The translations under genes and the position numbers were made by a program. From Saccharibacillus qingshengii (GTDB lineage Bacteria; Bacillota; Bacilli; Paenibacillales; Paenibacillaceae), in assembly GCF_013185195.1 (NCBI RefSeq), contig NZ_JAAZWC010000007.1, positions 62,001 to 126,000 of the forward strand: a DNA stretch of 64,000 nucleotides, given 5' to 3'. Under the pieces are notes generated by a model. It made no database searches. It was not told the DNA's origin and was given only the letters and a program-made list of their open reading frames with translations. This document shows positions 45,844 to 56,243 of this stretch, one piece after another. Each line of letters starts with the position of its first letter. Within the stretch, counting starts at the first letter, position 1.

Positions 45844-45874
45844 GCGGAACCGAAAGTAATCGGTTCCGCTCTTT
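45844..45874. terminator. Right copy of the duplicated terminator (locus 3)
   Basis: GCGGAACCGAAAG...CGGTTCCGC followed by TCTTTT. The stem-loop is identical to the left copy over 26 nt. Confidence 0.8.
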
Positions 45875-45933
45875 TGACTTTCGTCGCCTCTTGCATCCCA
45901 AATAGAGTGCGGCTACAGCCGCCGCGCGTCGGA

Positions 45934-46365
45934 TCAGATCCGCATCGTATCCGGCCGGAACTCTTTGATCGCGGAGCGGATCCGCTTAGCGTCCCAGTTC
46001 TCTTCGGCCGCGCGCGAACACAGCGACGGAAACTCTTTGTCGCCCGCGTTGCGCAGAGCGATGATCTGCGCCATGCTCAAGCGCCGGTCGATTTCGCGTC
46101 CCGTCAGGCGGTAATAGCGGAATCCTTCTTCGACGCGAACGATACGATCCTGCGTCTTGGTCGCATAGACGCGAATCCGGGTCGCCGCGAAGATCAGGCA
46201 CAGCGCAATTCCCGTCAAGATCCAGGCCGGTAGGGCCGCTCCGTCCTCATCCCATGCCCGAACCAGATTTACGATCGAAGCGGTGAACACTGCAAGAGCA
46301 AGCGGAAGCGTCACGAAATGGTAAGGCCAATCGAAACGCAGGCTGAATTTTTTGGTTCGTTCCAT
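45934..46365 (-). CDS. Small DUF6526-like membrane protein
   Basis: This 143-residue protein has two membrane helices (FVTLPLALAVFTASIVNLV and LPAWILTGIALCLIFAATRI) followed by a soluble helical part with QDRIVRVEEGFRYYRLTGRE and MAQIIALRNAGDKEFPSLCS. That order fits the DUF6526 family, of unknown function. AGAGGGGAAAAG precedes the ATG. It is monocistronic, converging on gdhA. Confidence 0.75.
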   Translation of the reverse strand: MERTKKFSLRFDWPYHFVTLPLALAVFTASIVNLVRAWDEDGAALPAWILTGIALCLIFAATRIRVYATKTQDRIVRVEEGFRYYRLTGREIDRRLSMAQIIALRNAGDKEFPSLCSRAAEENWDAKRIRSAIKEFRPDTMRI

Positions 46366-46501
46366 CTTTTCCCCTCTTTTCTCCAGGCTTACCGGCCGGA
46401 ACTTTTGCCCGGCCGCTAAGTTCTATTACACGTCCGGCGCCATTCGCAACCATAGGTGAACCTTGCGAAGCCCCGAGTCCCGAAGAAAGACCTATTTGCG
46501 C

Positions 46502-47731
46502 TTACCGTCCGGCAGGCTGATCGGGAAAAGCCGCCCCGCGCCGATATTGATTCGGCGATACGCCGATTACCTTTTTGAAGGCGGTACTGAAATAATGCTG
46601 GCTGTCGTACCCGCTGCGTTCCGCAATCTCGTAGATCGGCAGATCGGTCGAATTCAGCAGCTCGATCGCTTTGCGCATACGGGCATGGGTCAGCAGCGCC
46701 ACGAACGAATCGCCCAGCTCTTTTTTGAGAATACGGCTCAGGTAGACGGGCGATACCTGGAGCGTCCGGGCAAACGATTCGAGCGTAAGTTCGGGATCGC
46801 CGTAATACTCGCCCAGATATTCCCGCGCGCGCCGGACAAGCGGCGACAGCTGCGCGTCTTTGTACACGGCGGACCGGCAGCGCAGATACGCATCCGGCAG
46901 CGACAAGACGCCTCCCGCCACCGGTTCCAGATGCGCGTTCACCGAGATTTTGAGGAAGCGTCTGACGCTGCGTTCGATGATGGCCGCAAGATCCGCTTCG
47001 GCCGCATCCCACAGAAACAGCAGGAGAAGCCCCGCCGTATCCTGCATCAGCATATTCCGTCTGCTGCCGGCCAGCTCCGAGACGATATTCTCCGTTGCGA
47101 ACGTATACAGCTGGCGATCGCTTTCCCGCAGGACCGGCTGCGTGGATTCCCGTTCGCCCCAGCGAATCACGCACAGCTGCACCGGGCTGGAAGGCGGAAG
47201 TCCCAGAAAATCGAGCCGTTCTTCGATCTCGTCTTCGCCAAGCAGCCCTTCCGCCCATTCCTGGCCGAAACGCGCTTGGAGCAGCGGAATATTGCGGCGA
47301 ATCTGCTCGGAAGCAAGCTTCAGGTACCCTGCCTGCTTGGCCAGATTGTCCAGATTTTCTTTGACCCGAAGCAGGACTCCCTGCAGCAGTTCGGGATTGA
47401 CGGGCTTGAGCATATAGTCTTCGACCCCGAGGCGGATCCCTTCACGGGCGTAATCGAATTCGTCGTGTCCCGTGATAATGACGAAACGGCAGTCCGGCAG
47501 CTGTTCCCGCAGCTTGCGCATCAGCGCGATCCCGTTCAGAAACGGCATGTTCATGTCCACGAGGACCAGATGCACATTCAGACTCAGGGCAAGTTCAAGC
47601 GCTTCTTCGCCGTCTTCCGCTTCGCCGACCACTTCCATGTCGAGTCCCGCTCCGTTCACCGCTTTCCGCAATCCTTCACGGATAATCGGTTCGTCGTCCG
47701 CAATCAATACCCGATAAGGCGTTTCTCTCAT
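46502..47731 (-). CDS. YesN-type response regulator with AraC DNA-binding domain
   Basis: The 409-residue protein has a receiver domain at residues 1-120 (IADDEPIIREGLRKA; phospho-aspartate in LVLVDMNMPFLNGI; lysine in LKPVN). A middle region follows, then two AraC-type helix-turn-helix motifs in the last 100 residues (LESFARTLQVSPVYLSRILK and IYEIAERSGYDSQHYFSTAF). It is the partner of the YesM kinase, whose stop overlaps its start (ATGA). It probably controls the adjacent sugar transporter. Confidence 0.93.
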   Translation of the reverse strand: MRETPYRVLIADDEPIIREGLRKAVNGAGLDMEVVGEAEDGEEALELALSLNVHLVLVDMNMPFLNGIALMRKLREQLPDCRFVIITGHDEFDYAREGIRLGVEDYMLKPVNPELLQGVLLRVKENLDNLAKQAGYLKLASEQIRRNIPLLQARFGQEWAEGLLGEDEIEERLDFLGLPPSSPVQLCVIRWGERESTQPVLRESDRQLYTFATENIVSELAGSRRNMLMQDTAGLLLLFLWDAAEADLAAIIERSVRRFLKISVNAHLEPVAGGVLSLPDAYLRCRSAVYKDAQLSPLVRRAREYLGEYYGDPELTLESFARTLQVSPVYLSRILKKELGDSFVALLTHARMRKAIELLNSTDLPIYEIAERSGYDSQHYFSTAFKKVIGVSPNQYRRGAAFPDQPAGR

Positions 47732-49620
47732 TTCTTCTCCTCCTCGTCGCTTCCGATCGCCGGCGGTTCAAGCAGCAGCGGATGGCGAACCGTCACGACG
47801 GTTCCTTCGCCGGGCCTGCTGTCGATCTTGAGCCCGTAAGCTTCTCCAAAAGCAAGATTCAATCTCGCCTGAACGTTCAGCATGCCGTAGCTGCGGCCGC
47901 TGCGTTCACGCTCGGAAGACTGGCGCTCGAGCGCTTCCAGCGGCCGCCGCAGCTTCTGCCGCAGCTCCGCGAGACGCTCCGGCTCCATCCCCGCTCCGTC
48001 GTCCGCCACTTCCAGCAGCAGCTCATCTGGCCCCGCCGCAATTCGGATCCGGATCACGCCGGGTCCCCGGCGCGCTTTGATCCCGTGATAGATCGCATTT
48101 TCGACCAGCGGCTGAAGCAGCAGCTTCAAGACGAAAGCCGGATCCGACCGGGGGTCGGCTTCGATCTCGACCGCAAGCCGTCCTGTATACCGCGTCTGCT
48201 GGATCAGCAGATAGCTGCGGATATGCTCGATTTCGTCTGCGAGGGGAATGATATCGCTGCCTTTGCTGAGTCCGATCCGGAACAGCTTGGACAGCGACTC
48301 CACCATCTCGGACACTTCGCCGGCGTCTTTTTTGCGGGCCATCCAGTGGATCGTGTCCAGCGTGTTATACAGAAAATGCGGCTTGATATTGTCCTGCAGA
48401 CTGCGCAGTTCCGCTTCCCGCTTCTGCCGTTCCTTGCGCTCGACCAGCTTGATCTGACTGCGCAGTTCGACCAGCATGTGGTTGAAACTGTGTCCCAGCA
48501 TTCCGATCTCGTCGCCGCGAATTTCGGTATACGGCACGGACAGATCTCCCGATTCGGCGCGGCGCATAGAGGCCATCAGACCGCCGATCGGATCGGAGAT
48601 CGATTTCGATAAACGCAGGGACGCCGTCAATCCGAGCAGACAGACGAAGAACAGGAAGCAGATCACATAGAAATGGATCTGTCCGACCTCGTACACCGAT
48701 TCCTTCGTCAGAAACACACCGACCGTTCGCCAGCCGGTGAACGCCGACTCGGCGTAGATCAGCTGCAGCTCCTGGCCGTCTACGGTGCGCGTGACCGCCC
48801 CGGTCTCTCCGCCTTCGAACCACTCGGCAGGCAGACGGTCGGCATAAGGCTGCTCGGGTGCGTAAATCTGTCCGCCTTCCCGGTCCACCACCGTCAAATA
48901 TCCGGTTCTGCCAAGCTTGATATCGCGCGCCGCTTTCGATATGGTCCACAGCTTCAGATCAATCAATACGACCCCGACCGCCTGCTCGGTATCGGGGTCC
49001 ATGACCGCGCGTACGACCGTAACCACCTCGTCGCCCCGATAATTGACATGCGAGGTCAAATTCCGCTCCGAAGGCTGTCCGAGAACTGTAAACAGCCCTT
49101 CCCGTTCAAGCGCTTCGCGGTACCAGGGTTCCTCCGTCAAATTCGCAGGCGTGCGGGCGTACAGTTCGTTGCTGACATAATCCCCGTTCCTGCCGACGAC
49201 AAGCAGTCCCGCGATCTCCGGATACAAGGTCGTATAACGCTGCAAATACTGCTTAAGCCGATAAGTATCGTCGTCGGACGCTTCGCCGCCGTTCATGAAC
49301 GCACGGACGCCTTCGTCGAATCCGATCAGGTAGGTCATGTTCTGCAAACTTTCCATATCGCTGTCCAGCGTCTGGTTGACTTTCCCGATCAGCTGCAGCG
49401 TATGCTCGACGGCCTGTTTCTCCAAGACCCGGCTTACGGTCCAGTTCACGAGATAACCGAGTCCGATCGAGGGCAGCAGACTGACCAGCAGAAACAGAAT
49501 CATCAGCTGATAGCGCAGACGCAGATCGTGCAGGTGCAGCGGCTTCAGGCGCGCAAAAGTTCGACCCGCTCTACGTTCCGCCGGTGTTCGCCGTTCATTT
49601 GGCATAATAATCGTCCACAT
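47728..49620 (-). CDS. YesM-type sensor histidine kinase
   Basis: The 630-residue membrane kinase has two helices (near residues 38-60 and 325-345) around an extracellular Cache-type sensor of about 260 residues. HAMP and the LytS/YesM kinase core follow, with histidine in LQDNIKPHFLYNTLDTIHWM, then LVENAIYHGI and ADDGAGM. The N-terminus overlaps the preceding gene by 26 bp; the exact start is uncertain (ATG 49620 or 49605, neither with a strong ribosome site). Its sugar signal is probably presented by the anchored binding protein upstream. Confidence 0.9.
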   Translation of the reverse strand: MWTIIMPNERRTPAERRAGRTFARLKPLHLHDLRLRYQLMILFLLVSLLPSIGLGYLVNWTVSRVLEKQAVEHTLQLIGKVNQTLDSDMESLQNMTYLIGFDEGVRAFMNGGEASDDDTYRLKQYLQRYTTLYPEIAGLLVVGRNGDYVSNELYARTPANLTEEPWYREALEREGLFTVLGQPSERNLTSHVNYRGDEVVTVVRAVMDPDTEQAVGVVLIDLKLWTISKAARDIKLGRTGYLTVVDREGGQIYAPEQPYADRLPAEWFEGGETGAVTRTVDGQELQLIYAESAFTGWRTVGVFLTKESVYEVGQIHFYVICFLFFVCLLGLTASLRLSKSISDPIGGLMASMRRAESGDLSVPYTEIRGDEIGMLGHSFNHMLVELRSQIKLVERKERQKREAELRSLQDNIKPHFLYNTLDTIHWMARKKDAGEVSEMVESLSKLFRIGLSKGSDIIPLADEIEHIRSYLLIQQTRYTGRLAVEIEADPRSDPAFVLKLLLQPLVENAIYHGIKARRGPGVIRIRIAAGPDELLLEVADDGAGMEPERLAELRQKLRRPLEALERQSSERERSGRSYGMLNVQARLNLAFGEAYGLKIDSRPGEGTVVTVRHPLLLEPPAIGSDEEEKK

Positions 49621-50605
49621 TGTCCGGCGTTACGATCGAAATTCCCGTATCGACGCCGACCGGCAGAGGCGACACATCGCCGGAAGCCGCCGGAGACGGA
49701 ATCGTCAGATCGTGATGCAGGTGAAACAGATACTGCAGCGACCAATAGCCCATATTCCAGGTCCCCTGGGCAATCGTGGCCGAGATGCTGCCTTCGCGGA
49801 TCATATCGAGCGTGTCCTTGTCGGTATCGAACGCGATGACCCGCAGTTTCGTATCCCGTACAAGCTCGGCTGCGGCTTCACCGGCTCCTTTGCCTCCGGC
49901 CGCTTCGGTCACGAATACGCCGGCCAGATCCGGATGTTTGCGCAGCAGGGACTGGGTCAGATTCTTGGCCACCATCGCGTCGCCTTTGTCGTCTTCCGTC
50001 GCAACGACCTTCATGCCCGGATACGACCGCTCGATCGCTTCGCGGAAGCCCCGTGTGCGTTCTTCGTGATTCTGCTGGAAAGGGAGCGTAATCACCGCCA
50101 CTTCCCCTTGTCCGCCGAGCAGATCGGCCATCCGCTCCGCCGCCGCGGCTCCTGCCGCATAATTGTCCGTACCGAGAAACGAGTAGGCTTTGCTGCCTTC
50201 CGCCCCGGAATCGAACAGGACGACGGGAATCCCCGCGTCCACCGCTTTGTCGATCACACCGGTCAGCGAATGGGTATCGATAGCGGAAATCGCGATTCCC
50301 GCAGGTTTTTTGGCAATAATCTGTTCCAGCACCGTGATTTGTTCCCGGGCATCGTACTGCGTCGCGCCGCGGTATTCGATCGACACATTCAGCGCGCCGG
50401 CCGCATCTTCGAACCCTTTCAGGCAGCTTTTCCAATATTCGATTCCCGACAAAAAGGTAACCATCACATAATTTTCGCCGAGTTCTCCCCGCAGCTGCTG
50501 CGAACGGAACGATCGCTCGTCGGCTTTGTTCGTATAAATATGCTGGGCGGCATAAGCCAGAAAAGCCGCAATCAGCACCATGTAGAGCAGAGCCATTTTC
50601 TTCAC
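49595..50605 (-). CDS. Membrane-anchored periplasmic sugar-binding sensor (XylFII/rhizopine-binding type)
   Basis: The product has 336 residues from GTG 50605, with GGAAGGAGG before it. Residues 5-25 form a signal-anchor helix (LLYMVLIAAFLAYAA) with no lipobox. The rest is a type I periplasmic binding fold (YVMVTFLSGIEYWKSCLKGF; IAISAIDTHSLTGVIDKAVD; VVLFDSG). It lies directly before YesM and YesN. In Clostridium, XylFII, the LytS-type kinase and YesN form a xylose-sensing trio with exactly this order; the same arrangement is inferred here. The ligand is unknown. Confidence 0.85.
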   Translation of the reverse strand: MKKMALLYMVLIAAFLAYAAQHIYTNKADERSFRSQQLRGELGENYVMVTFLSGIEYWKSCLKGFEDAAGALNVSIEYRGATQYDAREQITVLEQIIAKKPAGIAISAIDTHSLTGVIDKAVDAGIPVVLFDSGAEGSKAYSFLGTDNYAAGAAAAERMADLLGGQGEVAVITLPFQQNHEERTRGFREAIERSYPGMKVVATEDDKGDAMVAKNLTQSLLRKHPDLAGVFVTEAAGGKGAGEAAAELVRDTKLRVIAFDTDKDTLDMIREGSISATIAQGTWNMGYWSLQYLFHLHHDLTIPSPAASGDVSPLPVGVDTGISIVTPDNVDDYYAK

Positions 50606-50732
50606 GTACCGCCTGCCTCCTTCCTTCTGCACCTGCGGCTTGCGCCGCCTCAATCTCTTCAGGCTTAAGTGTATCCAAATCGGATCGCGAAAAAAAGAGA
50701 ATTCCGACGAATACGGCGCCAAACCGCGGCGA

Positions 50733-50778
50733 AGCCGTATCCAAACCGGCAGCCTAAGCGGCAGGGTTGGATACGGCT
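50733..50778. other. Long hairpin between the transporter and sensor genes
   Basis: AGCCGTATCCAA pairs with TTGGATACGGCT with inner GC-rich pairing. It lies in the 210-bp gap before the sensor gene. There is no T-run on either strand, so it may adjust mRNA stability or relative expression of the two operon halves. Confidence 0.4.
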
Positions 50779-50816
50779 GTCAGCCGAAAAGCGGGCGTAT
50801 ACCCGGGCGCTTCGGA

Positions 50817-51980
50817 TTAAGCGGCTCTTTTGTTTTTGTTATAGATATCGAACGCGACCGCAAGCAGCAGCACCAGACCTTTGATACCCTGCTGCCAGTC
50901 GATCCCGAGCCCGATCAGCGACATGCCGTTGTTCAGCACGCCCATGACAAGTCCGCCGATGATCGCGCCGAACACGGTCCCGATCCCGCCGGCAGCCGAT
51001 GCGCCTCCGATAAAGCAGGCGGCGATCGCATCAAGTTCGAAGTTGGTACCGGCTCTCGGCGTTGCCGCGTCCAGACGGGCCGCGAAGATCAGGCCGCTGA
51101 CCGCAGCCAGTACGCCCATGTTGACGAATACCCAAAACGTGACTTTTTTTGTTTTGATACCCGACAGTCCCGCCGCTTTCTCGTTGCCGCCCAAGGCGTA
51201 AATATGGCGTCCCATGACCGTCTTGTTCATCATGAACGAGTAAGCGAGAATAAGCACGAACAGCAGCACCAGAATGTTCGGAATCCCCGCATAGCTGGCC
51301 AGCATAAACGTAAACGCGTTGATGACAATCGCGATCACCGCGAGTTTGAGCACGAACAATCCAGTCGACGTCACTTCAAAATTGTATCGGGCCTGTTCGC
51401 GGCGGCCGCGCAGCTCGTTCAGGATGTAGAGCACCGTGAACGCGACGCCGGCGAGAATCGCGACCAGATTGGTTGCCGTATCGGCCAGATTCGGCACGAA
51501 GCCGGAACTGATCTTCGTGAATCCGTCCGGGAACGGGGAGATCGATTGGCCTTCCAGCACGATCATGGTCAAGCCCCGGAACAGCAGCATCCCGGCCAGC
51601 GTCACGATAAAAGCGGGAATCTTGACGTAAGCGACCCAGAATCCCTGCCAGGCGCCGATCAGCGCTCCGGCTGCCAACGACGCGATAACCGCGATCCAGG
51701 CCGGCAGTCCCCAGTCTACCATCATGATCGCCGACAGGGCGCCCACGAACGCGGCGACCGATCCGACGGACAGATCGATATGGCCAGTGATGATGACGAG
51801 CACCATGCCGATCGCCAGCACGAGGATATAGCTGTTTTGCAGAATCAGGTTGGTGATATTGATCGGTTTGACGAGCAGTCCTCCCGTCAGCACCGTAAAC
51901 AGAATCATGATGACGACCAGGGCAATAATCATGCCGTACTGCCGGACGTTGTTTTTAAACAGTTTGGTGATCGCTTCCAC
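50817..51980 (-). CDS. Monosaccharide ABC transporter permease, XylH/MmsB type
   Basis: The 387-residue protein has ten to twelve membrane segments and the family features [20 protein letters not shown] and GAVMGRH-like [19 protein letters not shown]. The start is GTG 51980, within the end of the ATPase gene (26-bp overlap), with AGGAGG before it. It is the permease of a CUT2-type importer, which uses one permease protein and a double ATPase. Confidence 0.93.
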   Translation of the reverse strand: MEAITKLFKNNVRQYGMIIALVVIMILFTVLTGGLLVKPINITNLILQNSYILVLAIGMVLVIITGHIDLSVGSVAAFVGALSAIMMVDWGLPAWIAVIASLAAGALIGAWQGFWVAYVKIPAFIVTLAGMLLFRGLTMIVLEGQSISPFPDGFTKISSGFVPNLADTATNLVAILAGVAFTVLYILNELRGRREQARYNFEVTSTGLFVLKLAVIAIVINAFTFMLASYAGIPNILVLLFVLILAYSFMMNKTVMGRHIYALGGNEKAAGLSGIKTKKVTFWVFVNMGVLAAVSGLIFAARLDAATPRAGTNFELDAIAACFIGGASAAGGIGTVFGAIIGGLVMGVLNNGMSLIGLGIDWQQGIKGLVLLLAVAFDIYNKNKRAA

Positions 51981-53514
51981 GCTTAACGCCTCCTGTATGG
52001 GTCATATATTTCATCAACGTCTCCTGGGACGCCTGCTCGCGGCTGACTTCGCCCGTGATCCGGCCGGCGTTCATGACATAAATGCGGTCGCTGAGTCCGA
52101 TCACCTCCGGCAGTTCCGACGAAATGACGAGAACGGCTTTGCCCTGCGCGGCCAGCTGTTGAATGATCGTATAGATTTCGTATTTGGCGCCGACGTCGAT
52201 CCCCCGGGTCGGTTCATCCAGAATCAGAATATCCGGTTCCGAGAAGATCCATTTGCCGAGTACGACTTTCTGCTGATTGCCTCCGCTCAGATTGCCGGTC
52301 TTCTGCAAGATGCTCGGCGTCTTGATATTCATCCGTTTGCGCATGTCTTCGGCGACCAGCACTTCTTCGCGTTCGTTGACGACCGCCCGCTTGGTCAGCT
52401 TGCCGATGCCCGTCAGCGAAATATTGCGCTTGATATCGTCCATCAGAATCAATCCGTATTCCTTGCGGTCTTCCGTTACGTAGGCGAAGCCGTTGGCGAT
52501 CGCCTGGCTGACCGAATCGTTGCGGATTTCCTTGCCGTCTTTGACAAGCTGTCCGCTGATGTTCCGGCCGTAGGATTTGCCGAAGATGCTCATCGCAAGC
52601 TCCGTCCGCCCCGCCCCCATCAATCCCGCGATACCGACGATTTCGCCGTGGCGCAGCGTCAGATTGATATCGTCCAGCGCTTTGCGGTCCGGATGATGTT
52701 CGTGATAGACGGTCCAGCCGCGGACTTCGAGCGCCACTTCGCCGATCTCCGGCGTCCGCTCGGGGTATCGGTGCGTCATGTCGCGCCCGACCATGCCGCT
52801 GATGATCCGGTCTTCCGTGACCCCGTCTTCCTGCATACTCATCGTTTCGATCGTATGGCCGTCGCGCAGAATAGTGATCGAATCCGAGACCCGGGTCACT
52901 TCGTTCAGCTTGTGGGAGATCAAAATGCAGGTGATGCCTTCGCGTTTGAATTCCAGCATCAGCCGCATCAGATTCTCGCTGTCATGCTCGTTCAGGGCTG
53001 CGGTCGGCTCGTCGAGAATGAGCAGCTTGACCTTTTTGGACAGCGCTTTGGCAATCTCCACCAACTGCTGTTTGCCGACGCCGATATTGCCGACGAGCGT
53101 ATTGGGATTTTCGCTCAAGCCGACTTTTTTGAGCAGTTCGCCGGTCCGCATAATCGTCTCGTTCCAATCGATGACGCCTTTTTTCGAACGTTCGTTGCCG
53201 AGGAAAATGTTCTCCGCAATCGACAGATACGGGATAAGCGCCAGCTCCTGGTGAATGATGACGATGCCTTTTTCCTCGCTCTGCTTGATATCCTTGAATT
53301 CGCACGTCTGGCCTTCGAACAGAATATCGCCTTCGTAGCTGCCGTGCGGATAGACGCCGCTCAGCACTTTCATCAATGTCGACTTGCCCGCTCCGTTCTC
53401 TCCGCACAGCGAATGAATCTCGCCCTGCCGCACCCGGATGTTCACATCGTCCAGCGCTTTGACACCGGGAAACGTCTTGACGATCCCGCGCATTTCCAAG
53501 ATGTACTCCGACAT
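51955..53514 (-). CDS. Monosaccharide ABC transporter ATPase, XylG/MmsA type
   Basis: The 519-residue protein has two fused ATPase domains. The first has the Walker A motif [17 protein letters not shown] and the signature [20 protein letters not shown]. The second is degenerate ([16 protein letters not shown] in place of Walker A) but has the signature [15 protein letters not shown]. This split is normal for CUT2 sugar importers. AGGAGGG precedes the ATG. Confidence 0.94.
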   Translation of the reverse strand: MSEYILEMRGIVKTFPGVKALDDVNIRVRQGEIHSLCGENGAGKSTLMKVLSGVYPHGSYEGDILFEGQTCEFKDIKQSEEKGIVIIHQELALIPYLSIAENIFLGNERSKKGVIDWNETIMRTGELLKKVGLSENPNTLVGNIGVGKQQLVEIAKALSKKVKLLILDEPTAALNEHDSENLMRLMLEFKREGITCILISHKLNEVTRVSDSITILRDGHTIETMSMQEDGVTEDRIISGMVGRDMTHRYPERTPEIGEVALEVRGWTVYHEHHPDRKALDDINLTLRHGEIVGIAGLMGAGRTELAMSIFGKSYGRNISGQLVKDGKEIRNDSVSQAIANGFAYVTEDRKEYGLILMDDIKRNISLTGIGKLTKRAVVNEREEVLVAEDMRKRMNIKTPSILQKTGNLSGGNQQKVVLGKWIFSEPDILILDEPTRGIDVGAKYEIYTIIQQLAAQGKAVLVISSELPEVIGLSDRIYVMNAGRITGEVSREQASQETLMKYMTHTGGVKRGSDHQTV

Positions 53515-53571
53515 GGTTCAGCCCTCCTGTTCTGCTGCTTCGTTCGATTCGGCCGGTCTTGGCTTCCTGTT

Positions 53572-54657
53572 TTATTTCAGACCGATTTCTTCTTGGGTGT
53601 AATAGTCCTGGTCCACGATCTCCTGCCGTACGTTATTTTTGTCGACCGATACGGGGTCCAGCAGATAAGCCGGAACGACTTTGATGCCGTTGTCGTACGA
53701 CTTCGTATCGTTCACTTCGGCTTCTTCGCCCTGGAGCACGCTTTCCACCATATTGACCGTCTGCTGCGCAAGCTTGCGGGTATCTTTGAACACGGTCTGC
53801 GTCTGCTCGCCGGCCACGATCGATTTGATCGAAGCCAGCTCGGCGTCCTGCCCGGTAATCACGGGAAGAGGCTTCGCGGACGAGCCGTAGCCGATCCCTT
53901 TGAGCGACGACAAAATCCCGATGCTGATGCCGTCGTACGGTGACAATACCGCGTCCAGATGTTCGTCGGAGTAATAGGCGCTGAGCAGATTGTCCATTCG
54001 CGACTGGGCCAGCGAGCCGTCCCAGCGCAGCGTTGCGATCTGGGCCATGGTCGTCTGTTTGCTGCGGACAACCAGCTTGCCGGAATCGATGTACGGTTGA
54101 AGAATCGACATCGCGCCGTCATAGAAGAAGTAGGCGTTGTTGTCGTCCGGAGACCCGGCGAACAGTTCGATATTGAAAGGGCCTTTGCCTTCCTTCAGAC
54201 CGAGAGCCTGTTCGATGTAAGAAGCTTGAAGCACGCCTACCTTAAAGTTGTCGAAGGTCGAGTAATAGCTGATATGAGGCGTGTTGCGGATCAAACGGTC
54301 GTAGGCGATGACCCGGATTCCCTGGTCGTGCGCTTTGCCGATGACATCGGTCAGCGTGTTGCCGTCCACCGCCGCGATCACGATCACATCCACGCCTTTG
54401 GTAATCATGTTCTCGATCTGCGAAATCTGGTTCTCGACCACGTCTTCCGCATACTGCAAATCGGTCTTGTAGCCCTGCTGCTCGAACAGCCGCCGCATAT
54501 TGCTTCCGTCCCCGACCCAGCGTTCCGACGATTTGGTCGGCATCGACAAGCCGATATACCCTTTCTCCGCACTTCCCGCACTGCGTTCCGCCAGGTTGCA
54601 GCCGCCGAGGACCGCCGTCAGCATCAGCACGAGCAGAAGTACCGCTATTCTTCTCAT
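53572..54657 (-). CDS. Sugar-binding lipoprotein (ChvE/XylF type)
   Basis: The product has 361 residues from ATG 54657 (GGGAGGG at good distance; GTG at 54660 is also possible). A lipobox, [10 protein letters not shown], lies at the end of the signal peptide. The mature part is a type I periplasmic binding fold ([57 protein letters not shown]) close to ChvE and XylF. It is the first gene of the sugar importer operon. Confidence 0.92.
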   Translation of the reverse strand: MRRIAVLLLVLMLTAVLGGCNLAERSAGSAEKGYIGLSMPTKSSERWVGDGSNMRRLFEQQGYKTDLQYAEDVVENQISQIENMITKGVDVIVIAAVDGNTLTDVIGKAHDQGIRVIAYDRLIRNTPHISYYSTFDNFKVGVLQASYIEQALGLKEGKGPFNIELFAGSPDDNNAYFFYDGAMSILQPYIDSGKLVVRSKQTTMAQIATLRWDGSLAQSRMDNLLSAYYSDEHLDAVLSPYDGISIGILSSLKGIGYGSSAKPLPVITGQDAELASIKSIVAGEQTQTVFKDTRKLAQQTVNMVESVLQGEEAEVNDTKSYDNGIKVVPAYLLDPVSVDKNNVRQEIVDQDYYTQEEIGLK

Positions 54658-54685
54658 CACCGGTTTCCCTCCCGCATTCCGTTAT

Positions 54686-54700
54686 AGATAGCGCTTCCAT
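54686..54700. promoter_or_regulatory. Candidate cre (CcpA) operator of the sugar importer operon
   Basis: On the minus strand ATGGAAGCGCTATCT fits WTGNAANCGNWNNCW at all fixed positions. It lies 29-43 bases before the first start codon, where CcpA would repress when better carbon sources are present. Confidence 0.5.
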
Positions 54701-54815
54701 TTATTCGGCGCCGTCTTGTCGTTTACGTGTTCCAGCATAGCATCGCTTTTTTGGGGGGTCTTTATACGAAAGCGAACGTTTTTTATAAAAATTTAACTTT
54801 TCTGCGCCGAAACGA

Positions 54816-54846
54816 CAAAAAAGACGTTCCGCAAAAGCGGAACGTC
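54816..54846 (-). terminator. Terminator of the NSS transporter gene
   Basis: GACGTTCCGC and GCGGAACGTC pair with a 4-base loop (AAAA); on the minus strand a TTTTTT run follows. Confidence 0.85.
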
Positions 54847-54863
54847 CAGAAGCAAAAAGTAAT

Positions 54864-56243
54864 CTAGAATTTCAGTACGCCGATCGAGTACAAGAAGATC
54901 AGGATGATCAACAGCGGGCAGACGTAGCGGAGCAGGAACATCCAAGTGCGGTAGACACCGCCCGTGAGTCCCGCTTCCACACCCGCGCGTTTCCAGGCGT
55001 AGCCCGTGAACAGCGTGATAATCAGACCGCCGATCGGCATCAGGATATACGAGGTCGAGAAGTCGAACAGGTCGAAGATCGTTTTGCCGAAAATGACGAC
55101 GTTGCTGAGCGGTCCGTTGGCGCCTTCGACGGACAATGCCGACGGTACGCCAAGCAGGAACGCCAGAGTCGCCATGATAACCGCTGTTTTTTTGCGGCTC
55201 CATTTCCACTGCTCCATCGCGTAGGCGACCGGAACTTCGAGGATAGAGACGGCGGAAGTCAGTGCGGCGATCGCCAGCAGCAGGAAGAACAAACCGCCGA
55301 ACAGGAAGCCAAGCGGCATCTGCGCGAACGCGGCCGGCAGCGCGATGAATGCCAGGCCGACGCCGCTGGACGGCTCCATGCCGTAGGCGAATACCGTCGG
55401 GAAAATAACCAGACCGGCGATGAACGCGTACAGCAGGTCGCCTGCGCCGATCGCAAGCGTAGCTTTGCCGAGCGACTGGTCTTTACGCACGTAGGAACCG
55501 TATGTCAGCATGCAGCCCATACCGAGCGAGAGCGAGAAGAACGAGTGGCCCAGCGCGATCAGCACCGATTCTTCGTTCAGCTTCGAGAAGTCCGGCTTCA
55601 GGAAGAATTCCGCGCCCTCCATAGCGCCCGGCAGCGTCAACGCGCGGACCATCATGATCAGCAGGAGAATCAGGAAGCCGGGAATCAGGATCTTGTTGAA
55701 CTTCTCGATTCCGCCCGAGATCCCTCTCGCAATGACGAAACCGGTAATCGCCATGACCACCGCACTCCAGAAGATCGGCATATAGCCGCCCGCAAAGCCG
55801 AGGAACGCTGCCGCATAATCCATATTGACATCCGACAGTGCGCCGGCGAACGACTGGATCATGTAATGCAGCGTCCAACCCGCCACGACGCTGTAGTACG
55901 ACATGATCAGGAAAGCGGTGATGATCGAGATCAGGCCGAACCATTTCCAATGCTTCTTGTTCGTCAGATTGAACAGCGACGAGGAAGCGTTGCCGCGTCC
56001 TCCGCGTCCGATGGTCATTTCCGCCAGCAGAATCGGCAGGCCTACGACGACCAGACAGAGGATAAACAGCAGGAAGAAAGCCGCTCCTCCGTTCTCGCCC
56101 GTAATATAAGGAAATTTCCACATGTTGCCCAAGCCGACCGAGCTTCCGATCGCCGCAAGGATAAATCCGTTTTTGGAAAAGCCTGCCGTGCCCTCTCCGG
56201 GTCTTTCGACGGTCTTACCGGTTTTTTTATCCAACCCGCTCAT
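54864..56243 (-). CDS. Sodium-dependent transporter, NSS (SNF) family
   Basis: The 459-residue protein has twelve membrane segments and the NSS N-terminal signature GSSVGLGNMWKFPYITGENG, with sodium-binding residues at its start. Bacterial members import amino acids or related compounds with sodium. No operon partners are present. It has its own terminator and a divergent iron-uptake gene on the other side. Confidence 0.92.
   Translation of the reverse strand: MSGLDKKTGKTVERPGEGTAGFSKNGFILAAIGSSVGLGNMWKFPYITGENGGAAFFLLFILCLVVVGLPILLAEMTIGRGGRGNASSSLFNLTNKKHWKWFGLISIITAFLIMSYYSVVAGWTLHYMIQSFAGALSDVNMDYAAAFLGFAGGYMPIFWSAVVMAITGFVIARGISGGIEKFNKILIPGFLILLLIMMVRALTLPGAMEGAEFFLKPDFSKLNEESVLIALGHSFFSLSLGMGCMLTYGSYVRKDQSLGKATLAIGAGDLLYAFIAGLVIFPTVFAYGMEPSSGVGLAFIALPAAFAQMPLGFLFGGLFFLLLAIAALTSAVSILEVPVAYAMEQWKWSRKKTAVIMATLAFLLGVPSALSVEGANGPLSNVVIFGKTIFDLFDFSTSYILMPIGGLIITLFTGYAWKRAGVEAGLTGGVYRTWMFLLRYVCPLLIILIFLYSIGVLKF

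Noticed and set aside
51850-53943. A 697-codon open frame on the plus strand
   Set aside because: It lies exactly antisense to the sugar ABC ATPase, permease and binding protein genes, has no ribosome site and an Arg/His/Asp-rich composition typical of a shadow frame in GC-rich DNA.
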